NCBI RefSeq assembly: GCF_005503365.1
Contig: NZ_SCML01000021.1
Coordinates: 1-64,000 of the forward strand
Length of the DNA stretch: 64,000 bases
Direction of reading: 5' to 3'
Origin: Hydrogenophaga sp. 2FB
GTDB lineage: Bacteria > Pseudomonadota > Gammaproteobacteria > Burkholderiales > Burkholderiaceae_C
The position numbers and the translations under genes are program-made. This document shows positions 23,352 through 33,263 of the stretch, piece after piece; position 1 is the first letter of the stretch, and the number at the start of each line of letters is the position of its first letter. The notes below the pieces were generated by a model that saw only the letters and a program-made list of their open reading frames with translations, did no database searches and was not told the DNA's origin.

Positions 23352-24794
23352 TCATTTCCAGCGGTTGAGCGTGGCCTGGCTGACGAAGGTCGCATGGAAG
23401 CCGTTGGGCACCCGGCGCGGCAATGGCAGCGAAGCCACCGGACCCTGCGCGAGGGCCGCGCCATAACAATCGAACAACTGGATCTCGGAGCGCTGTTCGC
23501 GTGGGTTCCACGCCAGCGTGACGAGATAACCGTCATCTTCCGAACGCGGGTTGTCGCGCGGCGCGAAGCCGGGCTCGTTGTAGAAGAAATTCGGGCCGGC
23601 GCTGTAGGCGATGTAGCCGCCCGTCTCCAGGTCGTACTTCACCAGGCCCGGAAAGCGCGGCTCCTCGCGGCCGCCCGGCGGGAACACGATGTTGTAAGAC
23701 CAGCGGTTCTTGCGGCCCTGGTAGGCGCCGTTGATGACGGGGAATTCCGAGTTCAGCACGTCGTCGATCACGCGCTCCTTCGTAAGACCGGTCTTCAGGT
23801 CGAAGCGCCATTCGTACAAAAGGAAGTCGCGCTGACGCTGGTTGATGGTGCGCTCCAGGCGGCGGCTGTCGAGCTGCCCATCTTCCGTGCGGTGCAGCCG
23901 GTAGGGCGTGCCGACCATCACGACCTCGTCGCCTTCTTCCCAGGCATTGATCACGTGCAGCATGTACGCCGGCTTGGCTTCGAACCAGCGAATGTCTTCG
24001 GCCTTGCCGTAGCGCGGGATGATCCCGAAGCGGCTCGGCTGATCGGCGTAGAAGCGCACCTTGTAGCGGCCCGCTGCCAATGCATCGGGGTCGGGGCGCA
24101 GCGGGAAGTCGTGCAGGATCGTGTAGTTCTCGGTCACTGCCATGTCGTGCGGCAGGCCCGGAGCGGGCAATTCAATGTCGACGGAATGGCGCAGCTGGCG
24201 GTCCGGCCCCACCACGCCGTAGCGCATGTACGGGGGCTTGGTGTCGTAGTCGAACCACATCAGTTCGCCGGTGTGTTCGTCGGGCCGCGAGTGCGCCGAG
24301 ATGCGGGTGGCCGGCCCATCGATGTCGACCGGTCCCAAGGTCTCCAGCGTGAACGGATCCACGGCGTAGGGCACGCCGGAGCGGTACCACATGGTGAGCA
24401 AGCGACCGGCGTGGTACTTCACGTCGGTGTTGGAGTTGTTCTTCAGCGGCTGGTCAGGTCGGTCGGCGCGCGGCGGTTCCTTCAGACCCTTCCAGAGTGC
24501 GTGTCCCGCCGCCAACTCTTCCTGCAGCCCCGCGGTCTGAATCCAGCGGTTGCGGTAGCTCACGCGGCCCTGGTCGAAGCGCACGGCGTGCAACATGCCG
24601 TCGCCGTCGTAGGCGTGGTAACGCCATTCCGGCGGGTAGTAGGCGTTCGGTCCGTTGCGGACGTAGAGACCGCTGAAATCGGCCGGGACCGTGCCCAGGA
24701 CAGGCAGGTCGTCGAAGACGTCTTCCTGATGAATCGGGGCGTTGTTTCCTGACAGCGCAGGAATCTCGTGCAGAGGTAAATCGACAGCGTTCAC
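23352..24794 (-). CDS. Carotenoid/lignostilbene oxygenase (RPE65 family), second copy
   Basis: 480-residue RPE65-family dioxygenase. The four iron ligands are H168 (ISAHSRPD), H216 (LPHDMAVTEN), H280 (MLHVINAWEEGDE) and H467 (NGFHATF). It shares the framework of the copy at 17469-18953 but differs widely in sequence, so the two probably act on different substrates or bonds. AAGGAG lies about 9 bases before a GTG at 24794, and this non-ATG start gives the expected N terminus; no suitable ATG lies nearby. It is the promoter-proximal gene of the ten-gene operon, divergent from iclR. Confidence 0.92.
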   Translation of the reverse strand: MNAVDLPLHEIPALSGNNAPIHQEDVFDDLPVLGTVPADFSGLYVRNGPNAYYPPEWRYHAYDGDGMLHAVRFDQGRVSYRNRWIQTAGLQEELAAGHALWKGLKEPPRADRPDQPLKNNSNTDVKYHAGRLLTMWYRSGVPYAVDPFTLETLGPVDIDGPATRISAHSRPDEHTGELMWFDYDTKPPYMRYGVVGPDRQLRHSVDIELPAPGLPHDMAVTENYTILHDFPLRPDPDALAAGRYKVRFYADQPSRFGIIPRYGKAEDIRWFEAKPAYMLHVINAWEEGDEVVMVGTPYRLHRTEDGQLDSRRLERTINQRQRDFLLYEWRFDLKTGLTKERVIDDVLNSEFPVINGAYQGRKNRWSYNIVFPPGGREEPRFPGLVKYDLETGGYIAYSAGPNFFYNEPGFAPRDNPRSEDDGYLVTLAWNPREQRSEIQLFDCYGAALAQGPVASLPLPRRVPNGFHATFVSQATLNRWK

Positions 24795-24851
24795 GGTATG
24801 TCTCCTTGGCCAGGCCAGTGTAGGAAGGGGGTGTTTGTCCCGATGATCTTG

Positions 24852-24880
24852 TTTCGATATATCGATCACAATTTCGATAT
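24852..24880. promoter_or_regulatory. Probable IclR operator region
   Basis: The divergent region between the second oxygenase and iclR contains the direct repeat TTTCGATAT at 24852-24860 and 24872-24880 (20-bp period) and the palindrome CGATATATCG at 24855-24864. It overlaps the proposed iclR start, consistent with autorepression, and would also control the leftward catabolic operon. Confidence 0.5.
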
Positions 24881-25694
24881 GTCAAATTCAAAAGACGACC
24901 CCGCCACCCGCCCCGTGTACCGCGCGCCGCTCACCTACGAGGACTACGAAGGCGACCGGCAGTTCGCCACCACGCTCGCGCGCGGCCTCGAGTTGCTGCG
25001 CTGTTTCTCGCCCGTGCACCACGTGCTGGGCAACAAGGAACTGGCGCAGCAACTGGGCTTGCCGCGGCCCACGGTCTCGCGCCTCACCTACACGCTCATG
25101 CGCATGGGCTACCTCGCGCAGGACGCGGACTCGGGCAAGTACCGGCTCGGTTCGGCGGTGCTGTCGCTGGGCTTTCCGCTGCTGGAGACCTTTCCGGTGC
25201 GGCAGCGCGCGCGGCCCGAAATGCTGGAACTGGCGCAGGAGATCCGCGGCACCGTGGCCATCGCCATCCGGGACCGGCTGGACATGGTCTGCATCGAAGT
25301 GACGCGCGGCGGTGTGCGCAGCGGCCACCCGATCGACATCGGGCGCACGTACTCCATGTGCGGCACGGCGGTGGGGCGCGCCTACCTCGCGGCCTGCAGC
25401 CCGACGGAGCGGCAGGCGCTGATGAACACGATCAAGATCAAGGCGCCGGAAGAGTGGGCGCGGCACGAGGAGCGCCTGATGCAGGCCCTGGCGAACTACC
25501 CGCGCCTGGGCTGCTGCATTTCGGTGGGCGAGGTCTACCCGGACGTGCAGGCCGTGGCGGTCTCGCTCGGCAAGGTGGACCGGGGCGAGCTGGTGGCGAT
25601 CAACGCCTCCTTCCAGCGCCGCCGGCTCGACGAGCGCTGGCTGGTGGACGAGGTGGCACCGAAGTTGATTGCCCTGGCGCGCAAGCTGGCATAA
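24879..25694 (+). CDS. IclR-family regulator of the oxygenase/thiolase operon
   Basis: 271-residue IclR protein: an N-terminal winged helix (about residues 25-90, LARGLELLRCF, LGNKELAQQLGLPRPTVSRL) and a C-terminal effector domain (about 100-260) with GTAVGRAYLAACS and a CCISVGEVYPDVQAVAV segment. The ATG at 24879 gives a typical N terminus but has no clear ribosome binding site; an in-frame ATG at 24843, preceded by a purine run, is an alternative. It diverges from the ten-gene operon and is the obvious candidate regulator, likely responding to a pathway acid. Confidence 0.9.
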   Translation: MSNSKDDPATRPVYRAPLTYEDYEGDRQFATTLARGLELLRCFSPVHHVLGNKELAQQLGLPRPTVSRLTYTLMRMGYLAQDADSGKYRLGSAVLSLGFPLLETFPVRQRARPEMLELAQEIRGTVAIAIRDRLDMVCIEVTRGGVRSGHPIDIGRTYSMCGTAVGRAYLAACSPTERQALMNTIKIKAPEEWARHEERLMQALANYPRLGCCISVGEVYPDVQAVAVSLGKVDRGELVAINASFQRRRLDERWLVDEVAPKLIALARKLA

Positions 25695-25696
25695 GT

Positions 25697-25717
25697 CACC
25701 GCCGGTCGGGGGCGGTG
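25697..25717 (+). terminator. Weak stem-loop after iclR
   Basis: CACCGCC (25697-25703) pairs with GGCGGTG (25711-25717) across a 7-base loop immediately after the iclR stop. There is no T-run, so termination is uncertain. Confidence 0.35.
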
Positions 25718-25805
25718 CTCAGATTTGTTGAGGAATCGTTCAGAAACATTCGCTTGCCGGGACAGGGGCGTTCGCGTGGAATCGACCCCTCAGATCCAGT
25801 CCCGC

Positions 25806-27935
25806 ATGAACGCCGCTCCCACCACCCATCCCGCCGACGTACCCCTCGCCCGTGTTGAAGATGCGCGCCTGCTCACCGGTCGCGGCTGCTACGTGCACGA
25901 CGTGTCCTTGCCTGGCATGTTGCACGCGGTCTTCGTGCGCAGCGTGTACCCGCGTGCGCGCATCGTGTCGATGGACGCCAGCGGCGCGTCTTCCGTTGAG
26001 GGGTTCGTGGCCATCGTCACCGGTCACGACATCGACGGTCTGACCCTGCCGCCGCCCAACGACCTGCTCCAGAGCCTGCGCGCCGAACCCACGCCCCTGA
26101 TGCCCACGCAGGCGATCCGCAGCGTGGGCCAGCCGTTGGCGCTGGTGCTCGCCCGCAGCGCGGAGGCCGCGCGCCAGGCGGCCGATGCGGTGTGGTTCGA
26201 TTGCGAAGCCGAGCCTTCGCAGAACGACCTGGCCGACGGTGCGCCCGTGGTCGCCCGCGTGCGCCACCACACGGGCGATGCGCCCACGGTCGGCGCGACC
26301 GTGGTGCGCGCGGTGCAGCAGCAGCCGCGCGTCGCGGCCATGGCGCTGGAGCCGCGCGCGGCCGTGCTGCGTTGGGACGAGGCGACCGGCCAACTGGACG
26401 CCTGGCTGCCCACGCAGGCGCCGTCGCGCGCCCGCGCCAATATTGCGCAATTGTTGAACCTCCCGGCCGAGCGGGTGCGTGTGATCGCGCCCGACGTCGG
26501 TGGTGCCTTTGGCGCCAAATCGTCGCTCGGGCCGGAAGAACTGGTGCTGGCCTGGGCCGCGCGCACGTACCGCTGCGCGCTCAAGTGGACCGCCACGCGC
26601 AGCGAGGAATTCACCTCGGGCGTGCACGGCCGGGGCGCCCACCTTCAGGGCGAGCTGGCGCTGGATGCGCAGGGCCGCTTCATGCACCTCGGCGCGCGCT
26701 TGCGCTTCCCGGTGGGGGCCTGGTTGCCCTTCAGTGCCGTGGCGCCGGCGCGCAACACCGCGCGCATCCTGCCCGGCCCGTACCGGGTCGGTGGCGTGGA
26801 CATCGCCGCGCAGGTTGAAACCTCGGACGCGGCGGCGGTCACGATTTACCGCGGCGCGGGCCGGCCCGAGGCCACGCTGCTCATGGAGCGCCTGGTCGAG
26901 CGCGCCGCGCGCCACCTGGGCCTGGACCCGCTGGAGCTGCGCCGGCGCAACCTCATCGAGGCCGATCAGATGCCCTGGGCCACGCCCACCGGCGAGGTCC
27001 TGGACGCGGGCGACTACCGTGCCGTGCTGGAGCGCGCCGCCCAGGCGTTCGGCTACGAGGCCGAGCGTGCCGAACAGGTGCGCCGGCGCGCCGCGGGCGA
27101 ATGGGTGGGCCTGGGCACGGCCTTGTACATCGAGCCCTGCGGCCAGGGCTGGGAAAGCGCGCGCGTGAGCCTGCTGGCCGACGGCACGGTCGAAGTCGCC
27201 AGCGGTTCCAGCGCGCAAGGCCAGGGCCATGAGACCAGTTACGCGACCATCGCCGCCGCCGCACTGGGCTGTGAGCCGGCGCGCGTGCGCGTGCGCCATG
27301 GCGACACCGCGCACTGCCCCGAAGGCATCGGCGCGCTGGCCAGCCGCAGCATGGCCATCGGCGGCAGCGCGGTGCTCCTCGCCGCGCAGGAGGCGGCGCG
27401 CCGCCGCGACGCCGGGGAAGCCCTGCCGATCATGGCCGAACAGGTCTACACCGCCCCCGCCGAAGCCTGGAGCTACGGCTGCGTGATGGCGCGCATGGCC
27501 ATCGACGCCGACACCGGCAAGCCGCGCGTGGAGCGCATCGTCTGGGCCGATGACGCCGGCCAGATCGTCTCGCCCCAACTGGCCGAAGGCCAGTTGCTCG
27601 GCGGCCTGGCGCAAGGTCTGGGGCAGGCGCTGTTCGAGCGGCTGGTCTATGACGCGGACGGCCAGCTCGTCACCGGCTCGCTGATGGACTACGCAATGCC
27701 GCGCGCCGACGACATGCCACCGGTGGAGCTGCGCAGTCAGCACGTGCCCACGAACGCCAACGCGCTGGGCGCCAAGGGCGTGGGCGAGGCCGGCTGCATT
27801 GGCGTGCCGGCCGCGCTGCTCAACGCGGCGGCCGATGCGCTCTCGCCCCGGGGCGAACCCGAACTCGATTTCCCGCTCACGGCCGAACGCCTGTGGCGGG
27901 CCATGCCCACCCACCACTCTCCATTGAAACCATGA
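25806..27935 (+). CDS. Molybdenum hydroxylase, molybdopterin-binding large subunit
   Basis: 709-residue xanthine dehydrogenase/CoxL-family subunit, which carries the molybdopterin cytosine dinucleotide cofactor and hydroxylates a heterocycle or oxidises an aldehyde using water. Visible are VEDARLLTGRGCYVHDV at the N terminus, APDVGGAFGAKSSLGPEE, YRGAGRPEATLLMERL and the catalytic glutamate E661 in GAKGVGEAG. It is shorter than the usual 750-800 residues, mainly because a stretch near residues 535-555 is contracted. No good ribosome binding site precedes the ATG at 25806. It is the first gene of an eight-gene operon; the small iron-sulphur and FAD subunits follow after a DapA-like gene. Confidence 0.92.
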   Translation: MNAAPTTHPADVPLARVEDARLLTGRGCYVHDVSLPGMLHAVFVRSVYPRARIVSMDASGASSVEGFVAIVTGHDIDGLTLPPPNDLLQSLRAEPTPLMPTQAIRSVGQPLALVLARSAEAARQAADAVWFDCEAEPSQNDLADGAPVVARVRHHTGDAPTVGATVVRAVQQQPRVAAMALEPRAAVLRWDEATGQLDAWLPTQAPSRARANIAQLLNLPAERVRVIAPDVGGAFGAKSSLGPEELVLAWAARTYRCALKWTATRSEEFTSGVHGRGAHLQGELALDAQGRFMHLGARLRFPVGAWLPFSAVAPARNTARILPGPYRVGGVDIAAQVETSDAAAVTIYRGAGRPEATLLMERLVERAARHLGLDPLELRRRNLIEADQMPWATPTGEVLDAGDYRAVLERAAQAFGYEAERAEQVRRRAAGEWVGLGTALYIEPCGQGWESARVSLLADGTVEVASGSSAQGQGHETSYATIAAAALGCEPARVRVRHGDTAHCPEGIGALASRSMAIGGSAVLLAAQEAARRRDAGEALPIMAEQVYTAPAEAWSYGCVMARMAIDADTGKPRVERIVWADDAGQIVSPQLAEGQLLGGLAQGLGQALFERLVYDADGQLVTGSLMDYAMPRADDMPPVELRSQHVPTNANALGAKGVGEAGCIGVPAALLNAAADALSPRGEPELDFPLTAERLWRAMPTHHSPLKP

Positions 27936-28894
27936 CCACCAAATACCGCAAGCAAGACGCCAAAGCCTACGCCCGTGAACACTTCCGCGGCGTCTGGGCG
28001 GCCACCGCCACGCCCTTCAAGGAAGACCTGAGCCTGGACGAAGACGGTTTCCGCCGCAACCTGCGGCACTGGATTCGCGACCTGAAACTCGGTGGGCTGT
28101 TCGTCAGCGGCAAGCAGGGCGAGTTTTTCTCCATGTCGGTGGCCGAGCGCAAGCGCACCTTCGAACTGGCGGTCGAGGAGGCCAGCGGGCGCTGCGGCGT
28201 CGTGACCTCGTGCTCCGACACCAACCTCGACGTGGTGCTCGACCTGGCCCGCCATTCGCAGAACATCGGCGCCGACTACATCGTCGTGCACAGCCCGGTG
28301 CTGCACTTCCACCACAACCCCGACGAGACGGTCTACGAGTACTACCGCTACCTGAGCGAGCAGACCGAGATCGGCATCGCGCTGTGGAACCACCCCGACT
28401 GCGGCTACGAGATGAGCCCTGAGCTGTGCGCGCGCATCGCCGAGCTGCCCAACATCGTGGCCATCAAGTACAGCGTCGACCGCGAGAAGTACAGCCGCCT
28501 GACCCAGTTGGCGGGCGACAAGATCCTGGTGAGCACCGCGTCCGAAGAGGAGTGGCTGGACAACATCATCGAACTCGGCTGGCAGCTGTACCTGTGCTCC
28601 ACGCCACCGTTCCTGTTGCAGACCGCGGCCGACCAGCGCATCAACGAATACACGCGCCTGGCCTTCGAAGGCAAACACGCCGAAGCACGGGCCGTGCGCG
28701 ACAGCCTGGAGCCCGCGCGCCAGGCCTTCCGCTCGGCCCGTCCTTCGGGCACGCCGCAGGCCTACACCAAATACTGGCTGGAGCTGCTGGGCCAGGTCGG
28801 TGGCCCGGTGCGCCGCCCGCTGCTCAACCTGAGCGAGGCCGAGAAGGCCGCCACGCGCGACGCACTGGCGCGCAGCGGACTCCAGCTCAAGTGA
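27932..28894 (+). CDS. DapA-family aldolase/lyase
   Basis: 320-residue TIM-barrel protein of the dihydrodipicolinate synthase/N-acetylneuraminate lyase family. The Schiff-base lysine K179 is in NIVAIKYSVDR and the early GLFVSGKQGEFFSMS block replaces the usual GTTGE loop. The tyrosine of the usual PYY segment is absent: the region reads SPVLHFHH at 121-128. Its start overlaps the molybdenum subunit stop (ATGA). Members cleave or hydrate 2-oxo acids. Its place inside a hydroxylase operon suggests a ring-cleavage product as substrate, as with hydratase-aldolases of aromatic pathways. Confidence 0.88.
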   Translation: MTTKYRKQDAKAYAREHFRGVWAATATPFKEDLSLDEDGFRRNLRHWIRDLKLGGLFVSGKQGEFFSMSVAERKRTFELAVEEASGRCGVVTSCSDTNLDVVLDLARHSQNIGADYIVVHSPVLHFHHNPDETVYEYYRYLSEQTEIGIALWNHPDCGYEMSPELCARIAELPNIVAIKYSVDREKYSRLTQLAGDKILVSTASEEEWLDNIIELGWQLYLCSTPPFLLQTAADQRINEYTRLAFEGKHAEARAVRDSLEPARQAFRSARPSGTPQAYTKYWLELLGQVGGPVRRPLLNLSEAEKAATRDALARSGLQLK

Positions 28895-28904
28895 CATTGA
28901 CAAC

Positions 28905-29396
28905 ATGAGCGTGGACATCTCCCTCTCGGTCAACGGGCAAGCGGTGCGCCGCGCCGTGGCCCCGCAGCGCCTGCTGATCACGCTGCTGCGCGAGGACCTG
29001 GGCCTGACCGGCACACACCCCGGCTGCGACACCGCGCAATGCGGCGCCTGCACCGTGTTGCTCGATGGCGCGGCGGTGAAGTCTTGCAACGTGCTGGCGG
29101 TGCAGGCCGATGGCGCGTCGGTGACCACGGTGGAAGGCCTGGCGCCCGCCGATGGCCCGCTGCACCCCATGCAGCGCGCCTTTGGCCAGCACCACGCGCT
29201 GCAGTGCGGCTACTGCACGCCAGGCATGGTGATGCGCGCGGTGGCGATGGACCGCGAGGGCGTGCCCGCCGAGCCCGGGGCCGTGTGCCACGCCCTGTCG
29301 GGCAACCTGTGCCGCTGCACCGGCTACTACGGCATCGTCAAGGCCGCGTGCCAGGGTCTGCGCGAGATGCGCGATGGGCGGGAGGGCGGCGCATGA
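28905..29396 (+). CDS. Molybdenum hydroxylase, [2Fe-2S] small subunit
   Basis: 163-residue CoxS/XdhA-type subunit with two [2Fe-2S] clusters. The ferredoxin-like cluster uses C41, C46, C49 and C61 (GCDTAQCGACTVL and later KSC); the all-helical second cluster uses C101, C104, C136 and C138 (QCGYCTPGM, NLCRCTG). All eight cysteines are present and length is normal. It passes electrons from the molybdenum centre to FAD. Its stop overlaps the FAD-subunit start by 4 bp. Confidence 0.95.
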   Translation: MSVDISLSVNGQAVRRAVAPQRLLITLLREDLGLTGTHPGCDTAQCGACTVLLDGAAVKSCNVLAVQADGASVTTVEGLAPADGPLHPMQRAFGQHHALQCGYCTPGMVMRAVAMDREGVPAEPGAVCHALSGNLCRCTGYYGIVKAACQGLREMRDGREGGA

Positions 29397-30196
29397 CGCC
29401 CTTCGAGCACCGCCGCGCGGGCCGTGTGTCCGATGCCGTGGTCTGGCTGCGCGAGACGCCCGATGCCAAGCTGCTGGCCGGCGGGCAGAGCCTGCTTGCC
29501 GCGATGAAGCTGGGCCTGGCCGCGCCGCCGCTGCTGATCGACCTGGGCCGCGTGCCCGAACTGCTGGTGCTGCGCGAAGAAGGCGCCGGGCTCTGGATCG
29601 GCGCGATGTGCACGCACGCCAGCGTGGCCGCGTCACCGCTGGTGCGCGCACGATGGCCGGGCCTCGCGCGTCTGGCCGCGGGCATCGCGGACCAGCAGGT
29701 GCGCAACCGCGGCACGCTGGGGGGCTCGGTGTCCAACGCGGACCCGGCCGCCTGCTGGCCCGCGGGCTTGCTGGCCTGCGGCGCCACGCTGGTGACCGAC
29801 CGGCGCGAGATCGCCGCCAACGATTTTTTCCGGGGCCTGTTCACCACCGCGCTCGAACCCGACGAAGTGCTGCTGGGCGCGCGCGTGCCCGCGCCCACAC
29901 CTCTGGTCTACCTGAAAGAGGAACAGCCCGCCTCGCGCTTCGCGCTGACCGGCGTGGCGATCGCGCGCGGAGCCGATGGCGTGCGCGTGGCGCTCACCGG
30001 CCTGGGCCATGGGCCCTGCCGCTGGCCCGAAGCCGAGGCGGCACTGACGCGGCGCTTCGCACCCGAGGCCTTGGCGGGCCTGGCGCTGGACCCGCAGCAG
30101 GCCGCCGGCGATCTGCACGCCAGCGCCGAGTACCGCGTGCACCTGGCCGGCGTGCTGGCGCGCCGTACCCTCCAACAACTGCTTTCCCATCCATGA
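29393..30196 (+). CDS. Molybdenum hydroxylase, FAD-binding medium subunit
   Basis: 267-residue CoxM-type subunit. Flavin contacts are visible in LAGGQSLLAAMKLG (about residues 23-36) and RNRGTLGGSVSNADPA; a CO_deh_flav_C-like domain follows from about residue 165. It is somewhat shorter than the usual 280-290. ATGA overlaps join it to the iron-sulphur subunit upstream and CoxG downstream. The subunit would hand electrons to an unknown acceptor, probably NAD or the quinone pool. Confidence 0.93.
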   Translation: MTPFEHRRAGRVSDAVVWLRETPDAKLLAGGQSLLAAMKLGLAAPPLLIDLGRVPELLVLREEGAGLWIGAMCTHASVAASPLVRARWPGLARLAAGIADQQVRNRGTLGGSVSNADPAACWPAGLLACGATLVTDRREIAANDFFRGLFTTALEPDEVLLGARVPAPTPLVYLKEEQPASRFALTGVAIARGADGVRVALTGLGHGPCRWPEAEAALTRRFAPEALAGLALDPQQAAGDLHASAEYRVHLAGVLARRTLQQLLSHP

Positions 30197-30765
30197 ACTA
30201 CCAAGGCACCCAACTTCTTGAACACCCGGTGCAGCGCGTCTGGGACGCGCTGCTCGACCCCGCCGTGCTGCGCCAGTGCATCGCAGGATGCGAAACCTTC
30301 GAGCGCACGAGCGACACCGACTTCGCGAGCACCGTCAAGGTCAGCATCGGGCCCGTGGCGGCCCGCTTCAACAGCACGGTGAGCCTGGCCGACGTGGCCG
30401 CGCCCCACCGCTGCACGCTGCGTTTTTCGGGGCAGGGCGGCGTGGCCGGCTTCGGCAAGGGCGAGGCGCGTGTGACCCTGGCCGAGACCGCGCCCGGCCA
30501 GACCCGGCTGGACTGGAGCGCCGATGCCCAGGTGGGCGGCAAGATCGCGCAACTGGGCGCGCGCCTCATCGAAGGCACGGTGCGCAAGATGAGCGAAGAT
30601 TTTTTCCAGCGCTTCGTGGCCCAGCTGGCCAGCGGGGCGAGCGCGGCCGCGCCTGTGCCGGTCGCCACGCCGCCTGCCGCGTCCACCGGCACGCGCTGGC
30701 CCTGGGTGGTGGCCTTGCTCGCGGGTGCGGGCGCGCTGCTGTGGTTGCTGGGGCGAGCGGCATGA
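30193..30765 (+). CDS. CoxG-family (SRPBCC) protein with C-terminal membrane anchor
   Basis: 190-residue protein. Residues 1-145 are a CoxG-type START/SRPBCC domain (HPVQRVWDALLDPAVLRQCIAGCE, FSGQGGVAGFGKGEARVTL, LGARLIEGTVRKMSEDFFQRF). A linker rich in Ala/Pro/Val and a single C-terminal membrane helix (PWVVALLAGAGALLWLL) follow. CoxG recruits CO dehydrogenase to the cytoplasmic membrane in Oligotropha, so here it may anchor the molybdenum hydroxylase. It sits directly after the FAD subunit with a 4-bp overlap. Confidence 0.9.
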   Translation: MNYQGTQLLEHPVQRVWDALLDPAVLRQCIAGCETFERTSDTDFASTVKVSIGPVAARFNSTVSLADVAAPHRCTLRFSGQGGVAGFGKGEARVTLAETAPGQTRLDWSADAQVGGKIAQLGARLIEGTVRKMSEDFFQRFVAQLASGASAAAPVPVATPPAASTGTRWPWVVALLAGAGALLWLLGRAA

Positions 30766-31577
30766 CCCTGCGCGTCGCACTCATCGGTTTCGGCGCCATT
30801 GGCCAGCGCCTGGCGCGTGGCCTGCTGGCGCATCCGGATGCCATCGAACTCACCGGTGTGCTGGTGCACGAGCTGGAACCCGCTCGCGCTGCCGCGGTGG
30901 GCGATCTGCAGGCCGTGCGGCCGCTGTTGACCGACCAGCGCGAACCCTGGCTGGCGGCCCGCCCCGAACTGGTGGTCGAGTGCGCCGGACACGCGGCGGT
31001 CGACGCCCACGCCGAGGCGGTGCTGCACGCGGGCTGCGATCTGTTGCTGGCGTCGGTGGGTGCGCTCACCGACGACCACCGCCTCGCGCGCTTGCGCGCC
31101 CTGGCCACCGCGGCGGGCCGGCAGGTGCTGCTGGTCTCGGGCGCCATCGGCGGCATCGACTGGCTCACCGCCGCGCGCGACGCGGGGTTGCGCGAGGTGG
31201 TTTACCGCGGCCGCAAGCCACCCGCCGCATGGCGCGGAAGCCCGGCGGAATCGGCGCACCGGCTGGATGCACTGGACGCGCCGACCCTCGTGTTCAAAGG
31301 CAGCGCGCGCCAGGCCGCGCGCGACTACCCGCGCAACGCCAACGTGGCCGCCACCGTCGCCCTGGCCACACTCGGGCTCGATCTCACCCGGGTCGAACTC
31401 TGGGCCGACCCCGGTGTGGCGGAGAACCGCCACGAGGTCGAGGCCTGGGGCGAGGCCGGCCATCTGCTGTTGCGCCTGGAGAACCGCCCCGATCCCGAGA
31501 ACCCCCGTACCTCGCTCGTCACCGCGCACAGCGCCTTGCGCGCGGTGCTCAACCGATGTTCCGCCGTCGTGCTTTGA
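30762..31577 (+). CDS. L-aspartate-dehydrogenase-like oxidoreductase
   Basis: 271-residue protein of the aspartate dehydrogenase (NadX) family: Rossmann motif GFGAIGQRLARGL at residues 9-21, ECAGHAAVD, LVSGAIGGIDWL, YPRNANVAATVALATLGLD and NPRTSLVTAHSALRAVL. Family members convert L-aspartate to iminoaspartate with NAD(P), feeding NAD synthesis or releasing ammonia. Its start overlaps coxG by 4 bp. In this operon it may act in reverse or on another amino dicarboxylate formed from an amino-aromatic, an inference from neighbours. Confidence 0.88.
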   Translation: MTLRVALIGFGAIGQRLARGLLAHPDAIELTGVLVHELEPARAAAVGDLQAVRPLLTDQREPWLAARPELVVECAGHAAVDAHAEAVLHAGCDLLLASVGALTDDHRLARLRALATAAGRQVLLVSGAIGGIDWLTAARDAGLREVVYRGRKPPAAWRGSPAESAHRLDALDAPTLVFKGSARQAARDYPRNANVAATVALATLGLDLTRVELWADPGVAENRHEVEAWGEAGHLLLRLENRPDPENPRTSLVTAHSALRAVLNRCSAVVL

Positions 31578-31597
31578 AACCCCCTGAAAGGATGCCC

Positions 31598-33150
<1,553 letters not shown>

Positions 33151-33182
33151 TACGGCTTTGCCTTCAAACGTATAACTGCGTT

Positions 33183-33222
33183 GGGTTGCCTTGCCGTGCT
33201 ACAGCACTGTCTGCGGCAACCC
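33183..33222 (+). terminator. Nested stem-loop after the dioxygenase gene
   Basis: Outer arms GGGTTGCC (33183-33190) and GGCAACCC (33215-33222) enclose an inner hairpin GTGC-TACA-GCAC. It lies between the operon end and the convergent LysR gene and is a plausible terminator, although a T-run is not clear. Confidence 0.45.
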
Positions 33223-33263
33223 GCCTTGTTCTACGCCTGAATGCAAAACCGTAAGAGGCGTTT

